Shown here one piece after another: positions 1 through 9,200 of a DNA stretch of 64,000 nucleotides. Position 1 is the first letter of the stretch. Every line of letters starts with the position of its first letter. Under the pieces are notes generated by a model. That model was given only the letters and a program-made list of their open reading frames with translations, did not search any database and was not told the origin of the DNA. The translations under genes and the position numbers were made by a program. Source of the stretch: Berkiella sp963829835 (GTDB lineage: Bacteria; Pseudomonadota; Gammaproteobacteria; Berkiellales; Berkiellaceae); assembly GCA_963829835.1 (NCBI GenBank), contig CAWHKC010000004.1:2046001-2110000 (forward strand), read 5' to 3'.

Positions 1-69
1 TGAAAATATTTTTGTGCGCGTTTTAAGTTGCGCGTGAACTTCTAAACCGATTACGACTTCCCATTGCAT
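1..69 (-). CDS. gatB: Aspartyl/glutamyl-tRNA amidotransferase subunit B, N-terminal fragment
   Basis: Only the first 23 codons lie in the window; the gene runs off the left edge. The reverse strand reads MQWEVVIGLEVHAQLKTRTK and then IFS, the hallmark GatB N-terminus (WEVVIGLEVHAQL). GatB is the subunit that binds mischarged Glu-tRNAGln or Asp-tRNAAsn and activates the acyl group for amidation. It follows gatC and gatA on the same strand, giving the usual gatCAB order. It is separated from gatA by 153 bases containing a long palindrome, which is unusual for this tightly packed operon. The identification is firm despite the short length because the motif is so distinctive. Confidence 0.9.
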   Translation of the reverse strand, partial: MQWEVVIGLEVHAQLKTRTKIFS

Positions 70-120
70 GCTGGGCTTCTCCTATAATTTTTTTTGCTGC
101 AGTTGGCATTCAGTGCCAAG

Positions 121-202
121 GGAGAGGCTTACCTTTGTGTACTCGCTACTCCCATCCCCCCGTGGGACCCCAGTAGCTGCGTTCACAAAGGTAAGCCTCT
201 CC
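121..202. repeat. Long palindromic element between gatA and gatB
   Basis: A perfect 19-bp inverted repeat has arms at 121-139 and 184-202 (GGAGAGGCTTACCTTTGTG and its complement). Inside it is a further 6-bp pair, GCTACT at 145-150 and AGTAGC at 172-177. The whole can fold into one long interrupted hairpin. There is no terminator-like T-run in the direction of gatCAB transcription, so an inserted REP/MITE-type repeat is more likely than a simple terminator. If transcribed it could affect gatB expression or mRNA stability. Confidence 0.75.
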
Positions 203-222
203 TTTAAATTTCCACCATTTTG

Positions 223-1686
223 TTAAGCACAAGACTTTGGAATTTGTTTGTGCCAATCAGTTTCTTGTTGATACATATGGGCCGCGTTTAATAAGGCGCT
301 TTCATCAAAATGTTTACCGGTTAATTGAATGCCAATCGGTAAATCATTCACAAAACCTGCTGGAATACTTAAACCCGGTAATCCTGCCAAATTGGTGGCA
401 ATAGTGTAGATATCGGATAGATACATACTCACCGGATCATCTGTTTTTTCACCAATTTTAAAGGCAGGTGTTGGCGTGGTTGGTCCAATCAGCAGATCGA
501 CTTGTTCAAAAGCGCGTTTAAAATCATCTGCGATTAATTTTCTAACCTTTTGAGCTTTCAAGTAATAAGCATCATAGTAACCAGATGAAAGGGCATAAGT
601 ACCAACCATGATGCGGCGTTTAACTTCATCACCAAAACCTTCGGCGCGTGAACGTTTGTATAAATCTTCTAAATCGCGTGGGTTTTCGCAGCGATGACCA
701 AATCGTACGCCATCAAAGCGGGACAAATTGGATGAGCATTCAGCAGAAGCAACCACATAGTAAACTGAAATGGATAACGGGCTTGAGGGCAGAGACACTT
801 CTTTGATGTGAGCGCCAAGTTTTTCAAAAACACCAATCGCTTCTTGTATGCGTGCTTGAACTGTTTTATCTAAACCATTTTCAAAATATTCTTTGGGAAC
901 GCCAAGGGTTTTGCCAGCAAGTGTCGCATTGAGTGATTTTGTGTAATCAGGTACAGGCGTATCAACGCTGGTTGAATCAAGTGGATCAAATCCAGACATC
1001 GCATTGAGCAACATCGCCACATCTTGCGCCGTTTGCGCAAAAGGACCACCTTGATCAAGGCTTGATGCAAAGGCAATCATGCCATAGCGTGAAACGCGAC
1101 CATAGGTTGGTTTTAAGCCTGTTATGCCACAAAGTGCTGCTGGTTGGCGAATCGATCCACCGGTATCGGTACCGGTCGAGCAGGGTGCTAAACGTGCGGC
1201 AACCGCTGCCGCAGAACCACCAGATGATCCCCCAGGCACCGTTTGAATATCCCAAGGATTTTTTACGGGACCATAAAAACTATTTTCATTGGAGGAACCC
1301 ATGGCAAATTCATCCATGTTGGTTTTGCCTAACATTACCATGCCGGCTTTATCGACTTGGGTGACCATAGTTGAATTGTAAGGTGCAATAAAATTATCCA
1401 GCATTTTTGAGCCACAACTGGTTTTAATACCTTTGGTGCAAAAAATATCTTTATGCGCAATCGGCACTCCCATTAGGGGGCCCACATTGCCTTGTTTGCG
1501 TTGTTCGTCACATTGTTTTGCTTTTTCAAGTGCGCTTTGAGCGGTGACCGTAATAAAACTGTTATAGGTTTTGTCTAATCGAGCGATGCGGTCCAGATAG
1601 GCTTGGGTGACTTCAACACTTGAAAAGGTTTTTTTTGCCAAGCCTTCAGACAGTTCTGCCAATGTCATGTTATGGATATTTGTCAT
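223..1686 (-). CDS. gatA: Aspartyl/glutamyl-tRNA amidotransferase subunit A
   Basis: This 487-residue protein is the glutaminase subunit of the GatCAB amidotransferase. It releases ammonia from glutamine for conversion of Glu-tRNAGln/Asp-tRNAAsn to the cognate aminoacyl-tRNA. The amidase signature is clear: the catalytic lysine in PIAHKDIF near residue 79, the Gly/Ser-rich motif GGSSGGSAAAVAARLAP near 152-168, and TGTDTGGSIRQPAALCG just after it, carrying the cis-Ser/Ser-Lys triad. The length matches the family (about 480-490). The gene starts 6 bases after the gatC stop codon, so the two are surely co-transcribed. gatB follows after a 153-base gap holding a palindrome. Confidence 0.97.
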   Translation of the reverse strand: MTNIHNMTLAELSEGLAKKTFSSVEVTQAYLDRIARLDKTYNSFITVTAQSALEKAKQCDEQRKQGNVGPLMGVPIAHKDIFCTKGIKTSCGSKMLDNFIAPYNSTMVTQVDKAGMVMLGKTNMDEFAMGSSNENSFYGPVKNPWDIQTVPGGSSGGSAAAVAARLAPCSTGTDTGGSIRQPAALCGITGLKPTYGRVSRYGMIAFASSLDQGGPFAQTAQDVAMLLNAMSGFDPLDSTSVDTPVPDYTKSLNATLAGKTLGVPKEYFENGLDKTVQARIQEAIGVFEKLGAHIKEVSLPSSPLSISVYYVVASAECSSNLSRFDGVRFGHRCENPRDLEDLYKRSRAEGFGDEVKRRIMVGTYALSSGYYDAYYLKAQKVRKLIADDFKRAFEQVDLLIGPTTPTPAFKIGEKTDDPVSMYLSDIYTIATNLAGLPGLSIPAGFVNDLPIGIQLTGKHFDESALLNAAHMYQQETDWHKQIPKSCA

Positions 1687-1692
1687 GAGAAA

Positions 1693-1986
1693 TTAACCTT
1701 CAATCACTTTTGGAACAAGGTAGAGACCTGCCTCAGTTTCGGGTGCAATCGACTGAAACAATTCACGTTGATTGGTTTCTGTTACCACATCTTCACGCAT
1801 TCTTTGGGTCAAATCTTCCATTGGATGGGCCATTGGAACGATGTTATCTGTTTGTGCTTCATTTAGCTTATCAACCAAACCCATGATGTTTGAAAGTTTG
1901 CTTGCATACAACGGGATCTGCTCTTCAGCTAGTGTCAATCTTGCGAGATGCGCAATTTTTTCGACTTCGTTGCGATCTAAAGGCAT
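1693..1986 (-). CDS. gatC: Aspartyl/glutamyl-tRNA amidotransferase subunit C
   Basis: A 97-residue protein with the typical GatC N-terminus (LDRNEVEKIAHLARLTLAEE) and the central region VDKLNEAQTDNIVPMAHP. GatC wraps around GatA and stabilises the GatA-GatB complex. It is the first gene of the gatCAB operon and is transcribed away from mreB, with 146 bases between the two divergent starts. An SD-like AAGGGAG lies just upstream of the ATG on the minus strand. Length and sequence are ordinary for the family. Confidence 0.96.
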   Translation of the reverse strand: MPLDRNEVEKIAHLARLTLAEEQIPLYASKLSNIMGLVDKLNEAQTDNIVPMAHPMEDLTQRMREDVVTETNQRELFQSIAPETEAGLYLVPKVIEG

Positions 1987-2072
1987 AATAACTCCCTTAA
2001 GATGAATACTAAGTTAAACCACTAAGGCTATAATAAAATAGGTGAGGGCCTTAATGTACCATAGCTATTGCC

Positions 2073-2100
2073 TTGCCCAAAATGTGGACTATGTTATAAA
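2073..2100 (+). promoter_or_regulatory. Candidate sigma-70 promoter for mreBCD
   Basis: TTGCCC at 2073-2078 and TATAAA at 2095-2100 are separated by 16 bases, about 30 bases upstream of the mreB ATG. The match to the housekeeping consensus is moderate. It sits in the divergent gatC-mreB intergenic region, where a plus-strand promoter is expected. Confidence 0.5.
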
Positions 2101-2132
2101 GTTAAAGTAAGTGGCACGTAGGAAGAAACCCA

Positions 2133-3179
2133 ATGCTTAAGTCAATTCGCGGTCTTTTTTCAAGCGATATCTCAATCGATCTTGGTACAGCTAATACATT
2201 AATCTATGTTCGTGGCCAGGGGATAGTTCTAAATGAACCCTCTGTGGTCGCTATCCGGCAAGAAAGAGGTTCAAGTGGCCATAAGCAAGTAGCTGCTGTT
2301 GGCATTGAAGCCAAGCGCATGTTAGGACGCACCCCTGAAAATATGGTTGCTGTTCGCCCTCTCAAAGAAGGGGTTATCGCAGATTTTCATATGACAGAAG
2401 TCATGTTGCAGCATTTTATTCATAAAGTGCTCCCTTCACGGTTATTCCGTCCAAGCCCACGGGTATTAGTATGTGTTCCTTGTGGCTCAACCCAAGTTGA
2501 AAGACGTGCTATTCGTGAATCAGCGATAGGAGCGGGGGCCAGAGAAGTTTATTTGATTGAAGAGCCAATGGCTGCTGCTTTAGGCGCAGGTTTACCTGTT
2601 CATGATGCAACGGGTTCAATGGTGGTTGATATTGGTGGTGGTACCACTGAAGTGGCCATTATTTCTCTAAACGGTATTGTTTATTCTTCGTCGGTCAGAA
2701 TTGGTGGCGATCGTTTTGACGAAGCTATCATCAATTACGTTCGTCGTAATTATGGATGCCTCATCGGCGAAACCACAGCCGAAAGAATCAAAACAGAAAT
2801 CGGAACTGCTTATCCTGCCAATGAAGTTTTAGAAATTGAAGTACGTGGCAGAAATGTTGCTGAAGGGATCCCACGTGGTTTCACCTTAAACAGCAATGAA
2901 ATTTTAGAAGCGCTACAAGAACCTTTATCTGCTGTTGTTGGTGCAGTACGTGTGGCACTAGAGCAAGCACCACCAGAATTATCGGGCGATATAGCAGAAC
3001 GTGGCTTAGTGTTAACGGGCGGTGGCGCATTGTTGCGACATATCGATCGCTTACTAATGGAAGAAATTGGATTACCCGTTACTGTTGCAGAAGAACCGTT
3101 AACCTGCGTTGCACGTGGGGGCGGTAAAGCGCTTGAGATGCAGGATGAAAAACGCATCGGTCTGTTAACAACGGAGTAA
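2133..3179 (+). CDS. mreB: Rod shape-determining protein MreB (bacterial actin)
   Basis: MreB polymerises under the inner membrane and guides the elongasome for lateral wall synthesis. The 348-residue length is standard. Actin-fold motifs are visible: phosphate-1 loop IDLGTANTLIYVRGQGIVLN near residue 16, the connect region EEPMAAALGAGLPV, phosphate-2 VVDIGGGTTEVAIISL, and the adenosine motif VLTGGGALLRHID. The ATG at 2133 is preceded by AGGAAG at a suitable distance. It heads the mreBCD cluster. Identification is secure. Confidence 0.98.
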   Translation: MLKSIRGLFSSDISIDLGTANTLIYVRGQGIVLNEPSVVAIRQERGSSGHKQVAAVGIEAKRMLGRTPENMVAVRPLKEGVIADFHMTEVMLQHFIHKVLPSRLFRPSPRVLVCVPCGSTQVERRAIRESAIGAGAREVYLIEEPMAAALGAGLPVHDATGSMVVDIGGGTTEVAIISLNGIVYSSSVRIGGDRFDEAIINYVRRNYGCLIGETTAERIKTEIGTAYPANEVLEIEVRGRNVAEGIPRGFTLNSNEILEALQEPLSAVVGAVRVALEQAPPELSGDIAERGLVLTGGGALLRHIDRLLMEEIGLPVTVAEEPLTCVARGGGKALEMQDEKRIGLLTTE

Positions 3180-3197
3180 AGACAAGGAGAAAGGCGT

Positions 3198-4133
3198 ATT
3201 CAGCTAACATTTAAACCTACGCGACCAAATGGGTGGACACTTTTTTTACCCATTGTAGCCTCAGTAATTTTGTTAATTGCGGGTAGTCGGTGGCAAGGGT
3301 TTCCTATTGTTCAGCATTACCTTTCTCACCTGGTTTGGCCAATTCAAAAGACTGTTGATATGCCATCTTATTTGGCAGAACAAACGGAAGTTTTTTTTCG
3401 TGAACGTTTGAATTTGCTGACAGAAAACGACAGTCTGAAACAACAACATATCCATTTGAAAGCACAAATTCAAAAGTTACAAGCACTAGAAGCTGAGAAT
3501 CAAGAATTACGCGAACTATTACAATCTGTTGGCCAAGAGAAAGATTCATTCTCAGAAGCCAGATTGATTCATGCCAATATTGATCCTTTTCGACAACAAA
3601 TTCTTCTCAATAAAGGTAAGAAACAAGGTGTTGTAATAGGACAACCAGTTATCGATGCTGAAGGCTTAGTTGGCGTTGTTCTAAGTGTAACCTCAAACAT
3701 TTCAAGAGTATTGCTTTTGACCGATGCGGGTTTTGCGGTTCCTGTTCAATCGGTGCGAAGTGGTGAGAGAGCCATTGCAACTGGAAGTGGAACGGGTGGT
3801 GAATTACGTCTTAATTATGTGCCGCGCACTGCTGATTTTGTTGAAGGAGATCAATTAGTGACTTCGGGTTTGGGGGGACGATTTCCAGCAGGTTACCCCG
3901 TTGGCGTAATCACCTCCATTCAACATGATCCCAGCACGCGATTTACTTTAATTGGTGTTTCCCCAAGCGCTAAGCTGGGACAATTTCGCCATGTTTTATT
4001 AGTAAAGCATCATTCAACTTCAACCATGATTGGTGAGGTCGATAATAATGAAAAGGTTGCCTCTCCTGAAATTACACCCATCACTCCACTTTCATCACTT
4101 TACCCCTCAGTTGGGGTAGGTAAGGGCGCGTAA
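3198..4133 (+). CDS. mreC: Rod shape-determining protein MreC (apparent ATT start)
   Basis: MreC is a bitopic inner-membrane protein whose periplasmic part assembles with MreD, RodA and PBP2 in the elongasome. The sequence shows a coiled coil after the membrane anchor (ENDSLKQQHIHLKAQIQKLQ) and the beta-rich domain with GKKQGVVIGQPVIDAEGLVG, both typical. The only standard-type start, TTG at 3270, lies inside the hydrophobic segment and would delete most of the anchor. Reading upstream in frame gives a family-like N-terminus (QLTFKPTRPNGWTLFLPIVA) beginning at ATT 3198, preceded by AAGGAG at 3184-3189. No ATG, GTG or TTG lies between the mreB stop and 3270 in this frame. I therefore place the start at ATT 3198, giving about 311 residues. 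A point change from ATG or an assembly error is the alternative. Confidence 0.85.
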   Translation: MQLTFKPTRPNGWTLFLPIVASVILLIAGSRWQGFPIVQHYLSHLVWPIQKTVDMPSYLAEQTEVFFRERLNLLTENDSLKQQHIHLKAQIQKLQALEAENQELRELLQSVGQEKDSFSEARLIHANIDPFRQQILLNKGKKQGVVIGQPVIDAEGLVGVVLSVTSNISRVLLLTDAGFAVPVQSVRSGERAIATGSGTGGELRLNYVPRTADFVEGDQLVTSGLGGRFPAGYPVGVITSIQHDPSTRFTLIGVSPSAKLGQFRHVLLVKHHSTSTMIGEVDNNEKVASPEITPITPLSSLYPSVGVGKGA

Positions 4134-4136
4134 AAG

Positions 4137-4643
4137 ATGGTGCGTACAATTAAGTGGTGGCTTTTTCTAATGTTCGGATTTTACATTTGCGCAGTTTTGA
4201 GCGTGTTTCCCCTATCGGAATCGATACAATGGTTCAGACCGCAATGGCTATTATTATTTTTTATTTACTGCCAAATAGCATACCCCAAATATTTTAATCC
4301 TATCTTGGCATGGGTTGGCGGTTTGTTGTTAGATTGCTTATTAGAAAATCGTTTGGGTGAACATGCTCTGGTATTCGCATTAGTCTGTTACATAACCGCA
4401 TTACTGAGATCTCGTTTCTTGCTTCGGCCTTTATGGCAGCAAGTGGGAAAAATATTTCTTTTGGTATGTTTAGGTCAGATTTTAATTCTATGGTTCCATG
4501 CTTTGGCGGGTCAAAACCCGCATACGATGCTCTATTGGATGGGATCTATCACAAGTTGTGTTGTTTGGCCTGTGTTTGTAAAGTTACTTCAAGCCATCAG
4601 CCGTTCGATAAGTGTCGCCCCCTTCTCCTCCCGTGGCATATAA
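4137..4643 (+). CDS. mreD: Rod shape-determining protein MreD
   Basis: A 168-residue integral membrane protein with five to six hydrophobic segments. Typical MreD features include the start VRTIKWWLFLMFGFYICAVL, the motif RPQWLLLFFIYCQIAYPKYF and GGLLLDCLLENRLGEHAL. MreD bridges MreC and the wall synthases in the inner membrane. The ATG begins three bases after the mreC stop, so the two are coupled. Downstream, the maf gene that usually lies between mreD and rng is absent; its place is taken by an inverted-repeat element. Confidence 0.93.
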   Translation: MVRTIKWWLFLMFGFYICAVLSVFPLSESIQWFRPQWLLLFFIYCQIAYPKYFNPILAWVGGLLLDCLLENRLGEHALVFALVCYITALLRSRFLLRPLWQQVGKIFLLVCLGQILILWFHALAGQNPHTMLYWMGSITSCVVWPVFVKLLQAISRSISVAPFSSRGI

Positions 4644-4658
4644 TAGTACAACTCTTAA

Positions 4659-4734
4659 GTAGGGTGGGCAAAGCGAAGCGTGCCCACCAAATGGATTTTA
4701 AGATGGTGGGCACGCTTCGCTTTGCCCACCCTAC
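4659..4734. repeat. 30-bp perfect inverted repeat (REP-like) between mreD and rng
   Basis: Arms at 4659-4688 and 4705-4734 are perfectly complementary over 30 bp, around a 16-base spacer. The arm begins GTAGGGTGGGCAAAGCG and continues into GTGCCCACC. Repeats of this GTAGGGTGGGC...GTGCCCACC type occur between genes in many bacteria. A decayed half-copy is visible at about 61247-61273. The 127-base mreD-rng gap consists mostly of this element. Confidence 0.85.
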
Positions 4735-4770
4735 AATGTAAAACACGGATTTGTAGGTAAAATATACAGA

Positions 4771-6246
4771 ATGTCTGAAGAAATCCTTATAAATGTTAGT
4801 CCGCGTGAAACGCGGGGATCCATCGTTGAGAACGGTGTATTACAAGAAATTCTTGTTGAGCGCGCGAGTCGTCGTGGCTTAGTGGGCAATATTTATATGG
4901 GGAAGGTAGTTAGAGTTCTTCCTGGTATGCAAGCTGCTTTTATAGAAATGGGACTTGAGCGTGCTGCCTTTTTACACGCTTCAGATATGCTTTCTGTGAG
5001 TGATGAATATTTACAACCGACTAATGAAATTGCTGAGCCTCAAGAATCAATCACTGACTTACTCAAAGATGGTCAAACCATCGCCGTTCAAGTAATTAAA
5101 GATCCTATCGGTTCTAAAGGCGCAAGATTGACCACACGCATTTCTTTACCTTCTCGTTATTTAGTTTTTATGCCTGGCATCTCCCATGTGGGCGTATCGC
5201 AAAGAATTGAGGAAGAACAAGAACGCGAGCGGTTGAAGAAAATTGTTGAAGAAATGTTACCAGAGAATCAAGGTGGCTACATAGTTAGAACCGCCGCGGA
5301 AGGTGCAACACCTGCGGAAATAAAGTCGAACCAGGTATATTTGATAAAGCTATGGGAAACCATCTCGCGCAAAATGGTGAATGCCAAAAGCGGCGATATA
5401 ATACATGAAGATCTGCCACTTTATTTGCGCGCGCTGCGTGATTATATTTCACCGCAAACTGAGCGTGTACGAATAGACGATAAAACGAGCTATGAACTTG
5501 CTGTTACTTTTATCGAAGATTTTGTGCCTACCATGACTGGCAAAGTTGAACTCTATGCTGGTGAACGTCCGTTATTTGATTTATACGGTATCGAAGATGA
5601 GATACAAAAATCACTTCACCGTAAAGTGCAATTGAAATCCGGTGGACATTTAATTTTTGATCAGACAGAAGCGATGACAACAATTGATGTCAATACAGGT
5701 GCATTTGTTGGTCATCGAAATTTAGAAGAGACTATTTTCAAAACCAATTTAGAAGCGGCAGTAACTATTGCCAGGCAATTAAGAGTCCGAAATTTAGGTG
5801 GTATTATCATTATCGATTTTATCGATATGACAAATGAGGAGCACAAGCGTCAAGTAATAAGAGCACTTGAAAAAGCGCTTGCGCGCGATCATACCAAAAA
5901 CAGCATCAGTGAAGTGTCGGCGCTTGGGTTAGTTGAAATGACAAGAAAAAGAACCCGAGAGAGCTTAGAGCATGTATTATGTGAAACTTGCACTGTGTGT
6001 GCAGGTCGAGGAATGATTAAAACCACCGAAACAGTCTGTAATGAAATTTTTAGAGAAGTTTTACGAGCAGCTAGAGCTTATGACACCAAAAGTTATTTAG
6101 TTCTGGCCTCACAAGAAGTGGTTGATAGAATGCTAGATGAAGAATCTGCCAGTGTTGCGCAGTTAGAAGAAAGAATTGGAAAATCAATTAAGTTTCAAGT
6201 AGAAGGCCTTTATACTCAAGAGCAGTTCGATGTCGTACTCATGTAA
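4771..6246 (+). CDS. rng: Ribonuclease G
   Basis: A 491-residue member of the RNase E/G family, close to the 489 of E. coli RNase G. It carries an S1 RNA-binding domain near residues 35-125 (GNIYMGKVVRVLPGMQAAFI) and the catalytic DNase I-like subdomain with TTIDVNTGAFVGHRNLEETI and GGIIIIDFIDM, holding the Mg-binding aspartates. It also has the zinc-link CETCTVCAGRG (CxxC) that bridges the dimer. It processes the 5' end of 16S rRNA and turns over mRNAs. It lacks the long C-terminal scaffold of RNase E. It precedes and overlaps yhdP, matching the common mreBCD-rng-yhdP order. Confidence 0.96.
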   Translation: MSEEILINVSPRETRGSIVENGVLQEILVERASRRGLVGNIYMGKVVRVLPGMQAAFIEMGLERAAFLHASDMLSVSDEYLQPTNEIAEPQESITDLLKDGQTIAVQVIKDPIGSKGARLTTRISLPSRYLVFMPGISHVGVSQRIEEEQERERLKKIVEEMLPENQGGYIVRTAAEGATPAEIKSNQVYLIKLWETISRKMVNAKSGDIIHEDLPLYLRALRDYISPQTERVRIDDKTSYELAVTFIEDFVPTMTGKVELYAGERPLFDLYGIEDEIQKSLHRKVQLKSGGHLIFDQTEAMTTIDVNTGAFVGHRNLEETIFKTNLEAAVTIARQLRVRNLGGIIIIDFIDMTNEEHKRQVIRALEKALARDHTKNSISEVSALGLVEMTRKRTRESLEHVLCETCTVCAGRGMIKTTETVCNEIFREVLRAARAYDTKSYLVLASQEVVDRMLDEESASVAQLEERIGKSIKFQVEGLYTQEQFDVVLM

Positions 6247-9200
6247 AAGGCCTGGATTATATCGTCTCTATAAAATTTTAGGTTGGACAGCAATTACGTT
6301 TGCGCTTATTTTAATGTTATTGCGCGTGATAACGCCTTTGTTCACTCCAAAAATTCCTGAACTGTCAGATTGGGTAGCCAGAGAGTTAAAATATCCGACC
6401 CTTATTCAAGAAATCAAACTCAAATGGGATGGATTAAATCCTGCCGTTAGCTTATATAATATTGAAATTTTAACGCCAGATAAAAAAACATCTGCGCTAC
6501 ATATTGAGAAAATTAAGCTTCAGTTAAGTATTTTACAGTTGATGTTTGGTAAGCTAAAAGTGAATGAAGTTACCATCAAAGGCGCTGTCGGTGGTATTGA
6601 ATATCAAGAAGGAGGGCATTTATTTGTTTCAAAACTGCCTGACTTGCATTTTGATTTGAACGAAAACAATGCTATTGAACAAGTGCCACTATTTAAGCGC
6701 CTAGTCGTTAAAGATAGTACTCTTACCTTAACCTTGCCAGACCATCAAGATTTAACATTAAATGACACGCAGCTGTTAATCGATGTTCAAAGTGTTGTTA
6801 AAATCCGAGCACAGACAAAGATTGATGGCAAGGAACCTGCAACCATAAACCTCAGTGCCGATATTCCCTTAATTGGTAAAAAGAAAAAATTATTCTTTTG
6901 TCATTGGCAAGGTGGCGCATTAGACCGTTTGAATGAGTTTTTCCCCAATAATCCGATAACGATAGAACGGGGAGCTTTAGAGCTCAAGGCATGGCTTGCT
7001 CTCAATGAAAACAATGATTTTACACTCTCCACCAATCTTAAAATGAATGATATTTCGATTCGTGAAAAAAATAACGAGAGTCTTTCCTTTAAAAATGTTA
7101 ATGGATCACTCAATATTGCTCGTTCAAATCAAGATTGGATAATTGAATCAAAGCATTTTGAGATTGAAACAGAATCTTTAGCATTTACCTTAAGTTCTGC
7201 TTTTCAAGAGAATGAGCGTACTTGGGATTTGAAAGCGCATCATATTGATTTGAATAAATGGCAAGAACGGTTTGAAAAGCTTAATCTATTACCGAATACC
7301 TTTTTAAACCTTTCAAAGGAATATCAAATAGCTGGCCAAGTGGAATATGTTGATATTGGCGCAAAGATTTCAGATGGAAATCTGAAATTGACTAATGGTG
7401 ATGTTGTATTTACGGATGTTGGGGTAATAGCATCTCAAAAATATCCAGGGGTTTCCTCAGTGTCGGGTGCGATGACCTTCGATGAAAATAAAGGGAAAAT
7501 GGTCATCCAAAGCAAAGAACTCGAATTAGACTATCCTCGTTTTTATGCCAAACCGCTTTCGATGTCAAATCTTGCCCTAGTGGTTGACTGGCAGCAAAAA
7601 CCCCAAGAGTTTGTGGTTAAGGTGAATACAGCTTATGTAACGTTTATCGATACCCTCTTAACAGGAGAAGCAAAAATTAGCTTCCCACAAGATAGACATA
7701 CCCCCGAGGTAGAATTGTTGTTACACCTGGGTGAGTCAAAAACAAGTTCAGTTCTTGCATTGCTGCCGCAAAAGGTAATGGATAATGATCTAACAGCTTG
7801 GCTAGATAAAGCGATTCTCGCTGGTGATCATTTGGCTACACATTGTGTACTACGTGGCAATCTAGGTGATTTCCCTTTTGATAATGCGGAAGGGGTTTTT
7901 GAAGTAAACACTGAACTTGATCATGTAGATTTAGATTACAAAAAGGGTTGGCCTGCTTTAACGGATTTAAAAGCAAACCTTTTCTTTCGCAATCGTGCTC
8001 TCTTCATTTCGGCAGAAAGCGGCAATGTTTCACAAGGACATTTAAGTGATGCCGATGCGGTTATTCCCGATCTTTTCGCACCATTATCTGAATTGATTTT
8101 AGATACCAAAGTTTCTAGCACACTTGAAGATGGCCTAAAAGTTGTTCGGAATAGTCCTTTATCAGCAGCAATTAAAAAAACATTAGCACCCTTATCTTTT
8201 CAAGGTCCAATGGCTTTATCCTTAGGTTTGGAAATCCCTTTGAGTTCAAAAACTACACAAGAAGTGAAAGTGAGAGGCTTGATTGAAGTTGAAGATGCCA
8301 GCGTTAGTGCTAACGACTGGGATTTACCCATTAATAATTTAAAAGGCAAAGTTACCTTTACAGAAAACAGTGTGATGTCTGATGAATTAAATGGCATTTT
8401 TCTTGATGGACCTACACAGTTTTTAATTGAAAGCAAAGAGAGTAACCCGGAAGTAAAATTGACAGCTAAAGGCAATATCAAGCTGGCAAAAATACAAAAA
8501 TGGTTCAAACTACAAGAGTTAAGTCAGATTCAAGGTGAAACTGATTATTCAGCGCAACTAAGTATTTCTCCGGATAATACCAATCAAGCTGCGTTAAATA
8601 TTACATCAACGTTACAAGGTATCACTGTGGATGCCCCCTATCCTTTTGCGAAAACCAAAGAAGCGATTAACCCTCTCGATTTTAAATTGTATTTTGATCC
8701 CAATCAGTTAATCAGAATAGCAGGGAAATATGGCGACAATGTTAACATCGCCTTTAGTATGGGAATGCGAGATAACCTCTGGCAACCCGTGGGTGGTCAT
8801 ATTCACTTTGGTGAAAAACGACTAGCTAAGTTTAGAGAAGATCAAGTTTTCTTGATTGATGGCGACATTGCTCAAGTGGATTTCGAAAAATGGAAAACCT
8901 TTTTGGGGGTGGCCGGATTTTTATCACAAAAATCAGACTCTTCAAAACAAGGACATCTTGAGCCATTAGTAGAGTTGGATATTGAAGATTTCACCTTATA
9001 TGGTATGTCGTTTCCTAAAGAAAAAATTGAAGCACAATGGGACAATAGTACTCACCAATGGAATTTAGATTTTGAGGGGCCAGCGCTTAAAGGTCATGCT
9101 GGTATCCCACAAAATAATAATCAAGATATTGTGCTCGACCTGCAAAGACTTGTACTAGAGAAGACGCTTGGCACTTCAGATTTCCAAATGGCAAAAACGC

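Noticed and set aside
2108..2125. TGGCAC at 2111-2116 as a sigma-54 -24 element before mreB.
   Set aside because: The matching -12 TTGC element is absent at the required spacing, and a sigma-70-like promoter fits better.
3270..3272. TTG at 3270 as the mreC start.
   Set aside because: It falls within the membrane anchor and has no ribosome binding site, while the upstream in-frame sequence is MreC-like and has AAGGAG.
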